Of a stretch of 64,000 bases of DNA, positions 18,101-26,989 are shown piece after piece. The number at the start of each line of letters is the position of its first letter. Position 1 is the first letter of the stretch. The notes beneath the pieces were generated by a model, which saw only the letters and a list, made by a program, of their open reading frames with translations, did not search any database and had not been told where the DNA came from. This DNA comes from Aldehydirespirator sp965116195 (GTDB lineage: Bacteria; Actinomycetota; Acidimicrobiia; Acidimicrobiales; Aldehydirespiratoraceae), in contig OZ220491.1 of the NCBI GenBank assembly GCA_965116195.1, forward strand, positions 1,302,001 to 1,366,000, written 5' to 3'. Both the position numbers and the translations under genes were made by a program.

Positions 18101-19552
18101 TTAGCGGCCTCGGCGGCGGCGGCGTTCCAGGAACCGGTAAACATCAAGCAGATCGATTCCGGGGAACGGCAAGAAGGAACCCGATGACGGGGGCAACGCG
18201 GACAGCACATGACTGCGCTGGGCAGCCGAGGGCCACGCCACTGTTTCCCACTCACGCATCAGTTCGTCGTCGGGCTGCACATCCCGGGCCCGGGCATGCT
18301 CACGTCGCAGTGTCTCAGAACCACGGAAGTAGCCGGCATTGTCGGCTGTGGTGCCCAATGTGACGGCGTGGGGCAGACGGTCATTTTCGGTTTCGATGTA
18401 GGTGATGCAGAAGTACTCACCCTCGTCAAGCACCGTGTACTGCTCATGCAACAGGAAGCTGCCGCTGGCAGACCAACCTTGGCGTGCGCCCCACTGACGG
18501 GGTACCCGCTGACCCTCCAGGCTGCCGTCAGAAGTGACGGGAAACTGTAGACCGTCGTTCTCGTATGCCTTGGTTATGACACCTTCAGAGTCGGTGCGCA
18601 GAAAATGCACCGGCAGGCCCAGATGCACGGTGGCCAGGTTCGTGAAGCGGTGCGCGGCCATTTCATAGGAGATGTAGAAGGTCTCCTTGAGGTCCTCGAC
18701 GCTCAGGTCGTGCTGTTGTCTGGCTGCCTGCAGCAGTTCGGTGGCCGGGGCTTCAGGGGCCAGGACAGCAGCCGAGAAGTAGTTGGATTCGATGCGCTGG
18801 CGCAGATAACCGCCGAAGTCCTTGGTGTCTGAGTGCTCCAGCGCAAAGTGGCCGAGCGTCTGCAGCACCACGGAACGAGCCTGGCGAACTTTGAGACTGT
18901 CCTGGTCACCGATGTATATGACCCGGTCGCGGGTGTCGGTGATGGAACGGGCCGTTCGGGGCAACCCCGACACGCGCTCTATGCGGAAGCCGTAGTTGCC
19001 CACGAGGCTGGTGAGCACCCGCTCGCTGATCGGGCCCTGTCCCGGATAGCCGGCCAGGGCCAACTGTTCGCCGGCGACTTTTTCGATGTCCGCGAAGTAG
19101 TTGTTCAACTGACGCATCTCGTCTCGCAGTGTCGAGTTGGCCCTTCTGGCCGCAGCCACGGTGTCCACCGGACTGTCCGAGGTCAGCAACCTCCGGGCCA
19201 GCACCACAAGATGCTCCAGGGCGTCGTCATCCAGTCGTGCCGAGGGCTTGAGTCTCGGCAGGCCCAGTTCGCTGTAGGCGGGTTGATCCTGTGCCCGGAT
19301 GAACTCCAACTCGAGTTCGTCGCGCCGTCGCGGTGGCGTGTCCTGGAGCAGGTCGGCGGTGGTGGTGCCGAGGGTCTCGGCCAACTCACCGAGCACGCCC
19401 AGGCGAGGTTCGAGATGTCCGTTCTCGAGTCGTGACAGGTAGGCAACGGGTCTGCCTGTCCGCTCGGACACCTCTGCCAGTGTGAGGTTCCGCTGCCGGC
19501 GGGCGTGTCGCAGACGTCTGCCCAGCAGCAGCAAATCAGTATCGCTGGCCAT
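18101..19552 (-). CDS. ramB: RamB-family transcriptional regulator (XRE HTH + degenerate IrrE-like domain)
   Basis: 483 aa. N-terminal XRE helix-turn-helix (about 8-62: LTLAEVSERTGRPVAYLSRLENG), a middle IrrE/ImmA-like domain where the HExxH protease motif is degenerate (LQTLGHFALEHSD), and a C-terminal short-chain-acyl sensor domain. In Corynebacterium and Mycobacterium, RamB controls acetate and glyoxylate genes including aceA. Here it is divergent from aceA, so control of that gene and of itself is likely. ATG 19552 is chosen (MASDTDLLLLGRRL). Confidence 0.92.
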   Translation of the reverse strand: MASDTDLLLLGRRLRHARRQRNLTLAEVSERTGRPVAYLSRLENGHLEPRLGVLGELAETLGTTTADLLQDTPPRRRDELELEFIRAQDQPAYSELGLPRLKPSARLDDDALEHLVVLARRLLTSDSPVDTVAAARRANSTLRDEMRQLNNYFADIEKVAGEQLALAGYPGQGPISERVLTSLVGNYGFRIERVSGLPRTARSITDTRDRVIYIGDQDSLKVRQARSVVLQTLGHFALEHSDTKDFGGYLRQRIESNYFSAAVLAPEAPATELLQAARQQHDLSVEDLKETFYISYEMAAHRFTNLATVHLGLPVHFLRTDSEGVITKAYENDGLQFPVTSDGSLEGQRVPRQWGARQGWSASGSFLLHEQYTVLDEGEYFCITYIETENDRLPHAVTLGTTADNAGYFRGSETLRREHARARDVQPDDELMREWETVAWPSAAQRSHVLSALPPSSGSFLPFPGIDLLDVYRFLERRRRRGR

Positions 19553-19562
19553 GAACATCAAG

Positions 19563-19580
19563 AATCGCAAATTTTGTCGA
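19563..19580. promoter_or_regulatory. Candidate RamB operator between ramB and aceA
   Basis: The sequence CAAAATTTGCGA (minus strand) resembles the corynebacterial RamB site (AAAACTTTGCAAA). It sits just upstream of the ramB start in the divergent region. Confidence 0.4.
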
Positions 19581-19665
19581 AGAGCGCAACTTGAGACTGC
19601 TGTGTGCAACTCGTCGCATCAGTCACTCTGTCACCTGCGTCAGAATTGCCTGGTCACACAGACAC

Positions 19666-19696
19666 TCGTTACGGACAATCGTTACAGACAATCGTT
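19666..19696 (+). repeat. 13-bp tandem repeat in the aceA upstream region
   Basis: TCGTTACGGACAA, TCGTTACAGACAA and a partial TCGTTGAG follow one another. Possible regulatory or slippage site. Confidence 0.6.
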
Positions 19697-19815
19697 GAGC
19701 ACATAACAGGGACTGAAAAACAGCCTCGGCGATGCGGTCTTCACGGACTGCTTGGCCACCAAACCGTAAAACCCATCGCGCTGGCGAGCGCAGAAGCAAA
19801 GGAAAAGGAGAACTG

Positions 19816-21123
19816 ATGTCACAAACAACACCCACCACAGCACCCACCTTCGCAGAACAGGTGGAGGCACTTGAGGTTGACTGGGCCGGCAACCCGCGCT
19901 GGGATGGTGTGCGACGCGACTATTCGCCGGAAGATGTAGTGCGGTTGCGCGGCTCCGTGGTTCCGGAATGCACGTTGGCACGAGCCGGTTCCTCCAAGCT
20001 CTGGAACCGACTTGGTGACATGGACTACGTGCATGCGCTCGGTGCCATGACCGGAGGCCAGGCGATCCAGTTCGCCAAGGCCGGATTGCCGGCACTGTAT
20101 GTGTCGGGCTGGCAGGTGGCCGGCGACGCCAACCTGTCCGGACAGGTCTATCCGGACCAGTCGTTGTACCCGAGCGACTCGGTGCCTGCGCTGGTGGGCC
20201 GGCTGAACAACGCTCTGCGGCGTGCGGATCAGATCGAGTGGGCCGAGACCTGCGGCAACCCGAGCCGTGACTATCTGCTGCCGGTCGTGGCCGACGCTGA
20301 GGCCGGGTTCGGTGGCCCTCTCAATGCCTACGAACTCATGAAGGCAATGATCGAGGCCGGTGCCGCCGGCGTACATTTTGAGGATCAGCTCAGCTCAGCC
20401 AAGAAGTGCGGGCACATGGGCGGCAAGGTGCTGGTGCCGACATCACAGCACATCGCCACATTGCGGGCCGCCAGGCTCGCGGCTGATGTCATGGGGGTTG
20501 ACACGATCCTGGTCGCCCGCACGGATGCCCTCAGCGCAAGCCTTCTCACCAGCGACATCGATGAGCGCGATCGTGCCCGGCTGACCGGCGAGCGCACCGC
20601 CGAGGGCTTCCATGTCACCACACCGGGCCTCGAAGCGCCGATTCAGCGGGCCTTGGCCTACGCCCCCTACTGTGACCTCCTGTGGTGCGAGACCTCAACC
20701 CCTGACCTTGACGAGGCCCGTGCCTTTGCCGAGGCCGTGCATACTGTGTTCCCGCAGAAGATGCTTGCCTACAACTGCTCGCCGTCGTTCAACTGGCGGG
20801 CCCATCTGGATGACACGACCATCGCTGTGTTCCAAAAGGAGTTGGGAGCGATGGGTTACGCCTTCCAGTTCATCACTCTCGCCGGCTGGCATGCTCTCAA
20901 CTACTCGGCCTTCGAGTTGGCACAGGGCTACGAATCCGAGGACATGACGGCTTACGTGTCTCTCCAGCAGCGTGAGATGGGCGTGGAGTGCCACGGCTAC
21001 ACCGCCACCAAGCATCAGCGTGAGGTCGGGGCCGGCTACTTTGACCTGGTGACCTCCATAGTTTCCGGTGGCACGTCCTCCACCCTGGCTCTGGAAGGCA
21101 GCACCGAACAAGCCCAGTTCTGA
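19816..21123 (+). CDS. aceA: Isocitrate lyase
   Basis: Cleaves isocitrate to glyoxylate and succinate, the first step of the glyoxylate shunt, allowing growth on acetate and fatty acids. The catalytic signature KKCGH is at 196-200, followed by MGGK. VVADAEAGFGG and ARTDAL metal/substrate motifs are present. 435 aa, typical of the bacterial short form. ATG 19816 follows AAAAGGAG by 5 nt. It fits with the many beta-oxidation genes in the window. Confidence 0.97.
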   Translation: MSQTTPTTAPTFAEQVEALEVDWAGNPRWDGVRRDYSPEDVVRLRGSVVPECTLARAGSSKLWNRLGDMDYVHALGAMTGGQAIQFAKAGLPALYVSGWQVAGDANLSGQVYPDQSLYPSDSVPALVGRLNNALRRADQIEWAETCGNPSRDYLLPVVADAEAGFGGPLNAYELMKAMIEAGAAGVHFEDQLSSAKKCGHMGGKVLVPTSQHIATLRAARLAADVMGVDTILVARTDALSASLLTSDIDERDRARLTGERTAEGFHVTTPGLEAPIQRALAYAPYCDLLWCETSTPDLDEARAFAEAVHTVFPQKMLAYNCSPSFNWRAHLDDTTIAVFQKELGAMGYAFQFITLAGWHALNYSAFELAQGYESEDMTAYVSLQQREMGVECHGYTATKHQREVGAGYFDLVTSIVSGGTSSTLALEGSTEQAQF

Positions 21124-21244
21124 CGCCCTGGTTGTTCACCGGACCGAACACGACAAACTGCCCGAGAAGGTCCAACAGGGCGGACTCTGACCCTGCCACT
21201 GCACCGCGACGTTGCACAGTGAACACTTGACTGCTTGCAGATGA

Positions 21245-21355
21245 GTGTCGAAAGGGTTGCGACATCGCCTTCAGGTAGCCCGCACCTCCGGTCTCCACCT
21301 GGGCGAGACCGCGAAGTGTCGAAAGGGGTTGCGACATCGCCTTCAGGTAGCCGGT
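21245..21355. repeat. Direct repeat of about 38 bp, period 71 bp
   Basis: GTGTCGAAAGGG(G)TTGCGACATCGCCTTCAGG-type copies at 21245 and 21316, differing by one G. Located between aceA and the methyltransferase stop. No gene seen. Confidence 0.85.
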
Positions 21356-21380
21356 TACCTCTCAGGCATGTCGCTCACTC

Positions 21381-22505
21381 TCAGGCGGGTCTTCGATAGA
21401 CGCTGGAACGGCGGTTACTGCGGGTGAAGACGATCTGCCAGAGTTGCAGCGTGCGCGCCCTGAACGACCCGGCCGAGCACAACAGGTAGTAGTCCCAGGT
21501 GCGGCGAAAATGATCGTCGTAAGCAGCCAGGTCATCCCAGGCCACAGAAATGTTGTGGTGCCAGGCCAGCAAGGTGCGATCGTAATAGGGTCCGAAGTTG
21601 TGCAGATCCTCAATCACCCAGTCGTTCTCGCAGGCTGAGGAGAGCTGCCCCAGCGACGGGATCACACCCCCGGGAAAGATGTACTTGTCAAACCAGGGGT
21701 CGGTGAAGTTCTTTGAGACCAGCGATCCGATGGTGTGATGCAGCATCAGACCGTCGTCCGTGAGCAACTTCCGGCAGCAACCAAAGAACGTGGCGAGGTT
21801 GCGGGGGCCGACATGCTCAATCATCCCTATTGACACGATCCTGTCAAAGCGACCGGTCACATCCCGGTAGTCACATTGGCGGATCTCCACCGACAGACCT
21901 TCACATACACGGCTGGCATGACGGGCCTGCTCAAAAGCAGGTGTTATGCCGGTCACGACTGCTCCATACTTTTCGGCAGCAAAGCGGGCGAACCCACCCC
22001 AACCGCAGCCGATGTCAAGCAACTTCATGCCAGGTTCAAGGTGGAGTTTGCGGCAGATGAGGTCGAGTTTGTGCTCCTGAGCGGTGTCGAGGTCATCGGC
22101 GTTTTGCCAGTACCCGCATGAGTAGATCATCCGCCTGTCGAGCATCCGTTCGTAGAGGTCGTTGCCGATGTTGTAGTGGGCGGCGGCGTTGTGTTGGGCG
22201 CAGCGTTTGGTCTGGCGGTTCCTCATGGTGGAGTTGGCAACGTGCAACGCAAGCGAGGGTCGGGGGCGCACCAGCGAGCGCAGACCCAGCGTCTGGACAA
22301 CGGCGATGAACTCGTCAAGTTGATTGGCGTCCCACCATCGCTCCTGATATGCCTCGCCCAGTCCCAGTTCGCGCTGGGCGATCACCCGATCCCAGAACCT
22401 GTCGTCGTGTACGGTGATGTCACAGGCCTTGTCGCCACCAAGTTCAATCCCGCCACGCCGCAGGATCTCAAGGCCCAGGGTCCTGGCCCGCTGCGAGCCG
22501 ATCAT
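21381..22505 (-). CDS. Cyclopropane-fatty-acyl-phospholipid synthase family methyltransferase
   Basis: SAM-dependent enzyme that modifies unsaturated acyl chains of membrane lipids (CFA or mycolic-type methyltransferase), 374 aa. SAM motif I LLDIGCGWGGFARFA, HYNIGNDLYERMLD, and the GMIEHVG motif with the catalytic Glu/His surroundings are present; also FPGGVIPSL. ATG 22505 follows AAGGAGCG. The open frame runs on through tRNA-Arg and is not coding there. Confidence 0.93.
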   Translation of the reverse strand: MIGSQRARTLGLEILRRGGIELGGDKACDITVHDDRFWDRVIAQRELGLGEAYQERWWDANQLDEFIAVVQTLGLRSLVRPRPSLALHVANSTMRNRQTKRCAQHNAAAHYNIGNDLYERMLDRRMIYSCGYWQNADDLDTAQEHKLDLICRKLHLEPGMKLLDIGCGWGGFARFAAEKYGAVVTGITPAFEQARHASRVCEGLSVEIRQCDYRDVTGRFDRIVSIGMIEHVGPRNLATFFGCCRKLLTDDGLMLHHTIGSLVSKNFTDPWFDKYIFPGGVIPSLGQLSSACENDWVIEDLHNFGPYYDRTLLAWHHNISVAWDDLAAYDDHFRRTWDYYLLCSAGSFRARTLQLWQIVFTRSNRRSSVYRRPA

Positions 22506-22593
22506 GCGCGCTCCTTCCTTGATGGATGCGATCACTGAATGTCGCCAAATGTCACTGAGTGTCGCCGACTGTGTCCGCCTGTCTCCCCACGAG

Positions 22594-22667
22594 CGCCCCC
22601 GACAGGACTCGAACCCGCAACCTGAGGGGTAGAAACCCTCTGCTCTATCCATTTGAGCTACAGGGGC
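22594..22667 (-). tRNA. tRNA-Arg (TCT)
   Basis: Acceptor GCCCCTG/CGGGGGC, anticodon stem GAGGG/CCCTC with loop TTTCTAC (TCT), T loop TTCGAGT. No encoded CCA. Confidence 0.94.
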
Positions 22668-22891
22668 ACCCAGAGGCTAGCGCAATCGACGTACAGCTTT
22701 CTTTTGTCTTTCCTTTGTTGTCGGTCAGCACCAGGCAAAAGCTCGACCTGTTTGGCACGCACGGGTCGCCAAGGCACTACCCTTTGTGGGTGCCCCGGTG
22801 AAGCAGGGTGTGTTCGGCGGGTGGGCGTACGCGACGCGTGGGTCGCCGGAGACACTACGCTTGGGGGGTGCCTGCACACAGCGGGCTTCGC

Positions 22892-22966
22892 GGTGGCCGT
22901 AGCTCAGTCGGTTAGAGCGCCGGGTTGTGGTCCCGGAGGTCGGGGGTTCGAGTCCCCTCGGTCACC
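22892..22966 (+). tRNA. tRNA-His (GTG)
   Basis: Has the His-specific extra G at the 5' end opposite discriminator C. Anticodon stem CCGGG/CCCGG, loop TTGTGGT (GTG), T loop TTCGAGT. Confidence 0.95.
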
Positions 22967-23051
22967 CGTTTGACAGTACCGAGCCTCCCCGGCAGGACTC
23001 CGTGGTTCACACCGTGGCCACCCTGTGGGGGCGCTGGTATTGTTCGTGCAT

Positions 23052-23127
23052 GCGCCTCTAGCTCAATTGGCAGAGCATCGGACTCTTAATCCGCAGGTTC
23101 TGGGTTCGAGTCCCAGGGGGCGTACCA
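23052..23127 (+). tRNA. tRNA-Lys (CTT)
   Basis: Acceptor GCGCCTC/GGGGCGT, anticodon loop CTCTTAA (CTT), T loop TTCGAGT. It is the only tRNA here with an encoded CCA. It borders the defence-like island that follows. Confidence 0.94.
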
Positions 23128-23312
23128 CTCAAGGTCCCTTTGTTTGTGAGAGATTCGCACAGCACCTGACGCTTCTCGGTCAGAATCCGGCAAAGTATGA
23201 TGCGTTCAGGTTTGGGCTGGTGCCGCTCAACTTACCGGGCACGAGATGATGACTGGGCTACCGTGAGAAGAGGTCTCACCGCCGGAAACTTGCCAGTTGG
23301 GAGGTGATCGTC

Positions 23313-24293
23313 ATGGCAACCGCAGACCAGATCAAGGCGCTGGTTGAAAGCCACACCGAGGGCGACAACGATCGCTTCTACGCGGTCGCCCTGCAAATGG
23401 CCGCCAAGGAAGCGCGCTCCGGCCACGCCATGTTCGCACACGACCTCAAGCAGCTGGTTGACATCGCAAAGGGACGGAGGCCATCCGGCGCAGCCATCGT
23501 TCCGGTAGCAACCCCACGAGGAGAGTTGTCATCGCTCCTGAGCGTCAGCTACCCCGATCTGAGGCTCTCCGACATGGCCTTACCAACGGAGCTGCGCTCA
23601 CTGCTCAAACGGGTGATCAACGAGCAGGTCAACCGAGATCGTCTATACGCCAGCGGGTTCCGCCCGATTCGACGCCTTCTGCTTCTTGGTCCCCCCGGTA
23701 CCGGCAAGACGATGACTGCAGCGGTACTCGCAGGTGAGCTTTCCTTGCCGTTGTTCGTGGTTCGACTCGATGGTCTCATCAACAAGTTCATGGGCGAGAC
23801 CGCATCGAAACTTCGGCTCATCTTTGAGGCAATGACCGAGACTAGCGGCGTTTATCTCTTCGACGAAGTCGATGCCCTAGCCGGTGCCAGAAACTCGGGC
23901 AACGATGTTGGAGAGATTCGACGAGTACTGAATTCGTTCCTCCAGTTCATCGAGCAGGAGGAGTCAGACAGCGTGCTCATCGCCACTTCGAACCTTGCCG
24001 AGCTTCTTGATCCCGCGCTCTATCGGCGCTTTGACACGACGGCGCACTACCCGCGGCCCACCACCACGATTGCGAACAAGGTCATCCGGTCCCGCCTTTC
24101 AGCCATGTACCTTGATGACATCAACTGGCGCAAGGTCGGACAAGCCACCCAGGGACTCAGCCATGCAGATGTGACAGCTGCCGCTGAGTTCGCAGCCAAG
24201 GATGCTATCTTGGCTAACGTCTCCACGCTCAACACCGAGATCCTCGTGGCCTCACTGGAGTCGCGACGGTCGTCCGCTTCATCGGATGGCTGA
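23313..24293 (+). CDS. AAA ATPase, IetA-like (anti-phage/plasmid stability type)
   Basis: 326 aa. N-terminal helical region, then a classic AAA module: Walker A GPPGTGKT (126-133), Walker B VYLFDEVD (180-187), sensor-1 ATSN (224-227), arginine-finger region RRFD (238-241). It overlaps the next gene by one base (TGATG). An AAA ATPase followed by a subtilisin-like protease is the IetAS arrangement, described as a plasmid stability module and as an anti-phage system. ATG 23313 follows GGGAGGTG. Lies just after tRNA-Lys. Confidence 0.85.
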   Translation: MATADQIKALVESHTEGDNDRFYAVALQMAAKEARSGHAMFAHDLKQLVDIAKGRRPSGAAIVPVATPRGELSSLLSVSYPDLRLSDMALPTELRSLLKRVINEQVNRDRLYASGFRPIRRLLLLGPPGTGKTMTAAVLAGELSLPLFVVRLDGLINKFMGETASKLRLIFEAMTETSGVYLFDEVDALAGARNSGNDVGEIRRVLNSFLQFIEQEESDSVLIATSNLAELLDPALYRRFDTTAHYPRPTTTIANKVIRSRLSAMYLDDINWRKVGQATQGLSHADVTAAAEFAAKDAILANVSTLNTEILVASLESRRSSASSDG

Positions 24294-26011
24294 TGGCGGA
24301 GCGCAACCGGTCTCACATAGTCCTTCATCAGGTCGCATCAAGCGAGGCTTTCAGCCCGGTCGGGTCAGGCCGCGACAGTACGGCACGCCCCGCTCCCGCC
24401 GACCCGCCTGGCCACTCAGCCCACTTGACTCAGGCGCTAACTCAATCTATCGAGCCACCTGCCGACACAGCACCGTTGCCGATTGAGGTCAAGGGTGCTG
24501 TTGACGGGATTTACGTTCAGTTCGAATCCCTACCCGACATCAAGCTGGCGCTGACCTCACTCGACCCACAGACCGGCACCAGTCAACCCGAACTCAGGGC
24601 CGTGACGGAGCGCCATGTCGGTGCAGAATCGGTGCAGTACGCCACCGTTTTCATCCCTGACAGGTCAGTCAGCTATTTCTTGGAGCGATTTGAACGGTAC
24701 GTACGTGAACTTACAGAGCAGGGCAACCGCAAGCATGCGGACTTCGTCGAGCGCATCGCGGATATCCGGCGGGCCACCTTGGAAGCCCTCTGGACCGACC
24801 CGCGAGCAGACTTCCCAACGACCGACGAATCACTGTGGTGGGAGGTGTGGCTGCGTCGCCGTGACGGAGAACTTGAGCGCCTCATGTCATTCGCCGAGCA
24901 GAGCGGCGCACGGGTTGGGCCGCGCCGACTCGTGCTTGATGATCGGATCGTCACCCTCGTTCACGCATCCCCCGGTCAGCTCGCCACCGCACTTGATGTG
25001 CTTGATGACATCGCCGAACTACGTCGTCCCGCTGAGGCGTACGCGTTCCTTGCCGACATCGACACCGCCGACCAAGCGGCATTCGTCGCCGATCTTGCGA
25101 CTCGGATTGACGCACCAAATAACTTGTCACCTCGCACCTGTTTGCTTGACACGGGAGTCGCCGCCGGCCACCCGCTGATTGGGCCTGCTCTTGATCCCTC
25201 GGATGTACACACAATCGAGTCTGCATGGACCACCGAAGACCGCCGCGGCCACGGCACCACCATGGCTGGACTCGCACTTTATGACGACCTTGGCCAAGCA
25301 CTCGTCTCCAATGACGCTATCCCCTTGGTCACCCGCCTCGAATCGGTGAAGATCCTCCCCAACAGTGGGAACAACGAGGAGAGCCTCTACGGTGCCATCA
25401 CGGCGCAGGCCACATCGCTCGTTGAGATCAACGAACCGAGATCAGCTCGGACATTCATTCTCGCTGTGACCGCCCCACGCGAGAACCGCGGGACCGGGAC
25501 GACCCTCGGGCAACCCACAACTTGGTCGTCAACCATCGACGCGCTTGCGGCGGGTCGCCAGATAACTGACACCAACGAAGGTCTCGTCTACCTTGATAGC
25601 CCCGACGACCGCTCACCTCGACTATTTGTAGTCAGCACCGGCAATGTCCGCCACTGCTTTGATATTGACCATATCAACCGAAGCGACACCGAACCAGCCG
25701 AAGACCCGGCCCAAGCCTGGAACGCGCTTGTCGTAGGTGCCTACACCGAACTTGACGACATTGTTGACTACGAACCCTTCGCGGGCTGGACCCCACTATC
25801 CGCCCCCGGTGACCTGTCACCCTTCAGCCGCACGACAGTTGCGTACAAGCCCGAGTGGCGCCATGCCCCGGATGTTGTCCTTGAGGGCGGCAACGCCGCC
25901 CAATCTCCAACCGGTGAGTCGATCGACACACCGCCTCACCTACAAGTGCTCACCACCCGATCACCTTCTTTGGGTGGTCGACTCCTCACCACGGCGCGAT
26001 ATTTCGGGTAG
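24293..26011 (+). CDS. Subtilisin-like (S8) protease, IetS-like, truncated before the catalytic Ser
   Basis: 572 aa. A long N-terminal region without signal peptide (cytoplasmic) precedes the S8 domain. Catalytic Asp286 (LLDTGV), His320 (RRGHGTTMAG) and oxyanion Asn451 (VSTGN) are present. The protein ends ...GRLLTT(ARYFG) then stop. In IetS-type relatives as I recall them, this LLTT is followed by the GDTSAA segment with the catalytic Ser and a long C-terminal part. None of the following 75 bp encodes it in any frame. It is therefore probably an inactive remnant, or a deliberately dead partner of the ATPase. Confidence 0.8.
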   Translation: MAERNRSHIVLHQVASSEAFSPVGSGRDSTARPAPADPPGHSAHLTQALTQSIEPPADTAPLPIEVKGAVDGIYVQFESLPDIKLALTSLDPQTGTSQPELRAVTERHVGAESVQYATVFIPDRSVSYFLERFERYVRELTEQGNRKHADFVERIADIRRATLEALWTDPRADFPTTDESLWWEVWLRRRDGELERLMSFAEQSGARVGPRRLVLDDRIVTLVHASPGQLATALDVLDDIAELRRPAEAYAFLADIDTADQAAFVADLATRIDAPNNLSPRTCLLDTGVAAGHPLIGPALDPSDVHTIESAWTTEDRRGHGTTMAGLALYDDLGQALVSNDAIPLVTRLESVKILPNSGNNEESLYGAITAQATSLVEINEPRSARTFILAVTAPRENRGTGTTLGQPTTWSSTIDALAAGRQITDTNEGLVYLDSPDDRSPRLFVVSTGNVRHCFDIDHINRSDTEPAEDPAQAWNALVVGAYTELDDIVDYEPFAGWTPLSAPGDLSPFSRTTVAYKPEWRHAPDVVLEGGNAAQSPTGESIDTPPHLQVLTTRSPSLGGRLLTTARYFG

Positions 26012-26086
26012 GGTCGGGTAAGGTCCTGGAAATGGGTCGGCGTGGCTCTGACGTGAGCCGAGCAGCGACCGGGAGGTGTTGTCACT

Positions 26087-26899
26087 ATGGATCGTTACGC
26101 CATATTTGTTGATGCTGGATATCTCTATGACGAAGGGGGCAGCCTGTGCTGCGACACCTCTGATCGTCATGAGATCCTGCTGTACGGTTTGGGAGCAAGC
26201 GAGTTCCTGCTGACCTTGGCACACAACGTCAGTGGACTCAAGCCCCTGCGCACCTACTGGTATGACATTTCTCATGACGGCGTGCCCACCGCAGCGCAGC
26301 ATGTCATCGCCACGCTGCCGAACATGAAGCTCTGCCTGCAAGAGGTTCAAGACGGTGATCCGCAGTCGCTGGTGACCACTGCGATCCACCGAGATCTGAC
26401 GGGGCTGGCCAGAGAACGAGCCATCTGTGACGCTTTTGTGTTGTCGGACAACGAGGAACTTGTTGCCGGTGTGCGAGAAGCTCAAGATGTCGGGGTTCGT
26501 GTGATGCTCCTCAATGTGGCTGCACCTGACGGGCAACGGAACCAGCGGTCGCCCCTTGTCTATGAGGCCGACGGTGTTGTCAGACTCAGAAAGGACGACT
26601 TGGCGCGGTTCATCAGGCGGCGCCAAGCTCCCGATGATGACGCGTCTGACACCTATGACCCGGTGGATGCCGTGATTGCGGCAGCATCGGATTTTGCAGA
26701 CCTGTGGCTGGAGCGAGCCAGCGACGAGGAGTTTGATGAGCTGTTGGCGCTGCGCCCGCGCATTCCAGAAGCTCTGGACGGTGATCTGCTCTACGCAGTG
26801 GAGAACGCATTCGGCGGCAGTCTCAGAGGCCAGGACAGACTACGGCGAGCAGTCCGCCAGGCTTTCTGGAGCCATGTGGACCAAGAGGTGGACGACTAG
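26087..26899 (+). CDS. NYN-domain (PIN-like) putative ribonuclease
   Basis: 270 aa. IFVDAGYLY near the N-terminus (first acidic residue, Asp9), a conserved Asp before AFVLSDNEELV, and a C-terminal acidic helical region. NYN proteins are metal-dependent RNases of the PIN-like fold. Its upstream region GGGAGGTG resembles that of the ATPase gene. It directly follows the truncated protease, so it may have replaced the 3' part of the protease locus. Target unknown. Confidence 0.8.
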   Translation: MDRYAIFVDAGYLYDEGGSLCCDTSDRHEILLYGLGASEFLLTLAHNVSGLKPLRTYWYDISHDGVPTAAQHVIATLPNMKLCLQEVQDGDPQSLVTTAIHRDLTGLARERAICDAFVLSDNEELVAGVREAQDVGVRVMLLNVAAPDGQRNQRSPLVYEADGVVRLRKDDLARFIRRRQAPDDDASDTYDPVDAVIAAASDFADLWLERASDEEFDELLALRPRIPEALDGDLLYAVENAFGGSLRGQDRLRRAVRQAFWSHVDQEVDD

Positions 26900-26989
26900 C
26901 CGAAAGGGCTAGATCTCCGATCCTCGTGGTCCGCAGCCAAGTCGGTCTTCAACTTGTCGGTCTTCAACTTGCCGCTGGTCGCGTCGCAT

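Noticed and set aside
17896..18255. Small minus-strand gene between ramB and phoH
   Set aside because: Overlaps ramB in another frame, no ribosome binding site and no recognisable motif.
26900..26989. Right attachment site copying the tRNA-Lys 3' end
   Set aside because: No match to the tRNA tail; only a 15-bp tandem TCGGTCTTCAACTTG is present.
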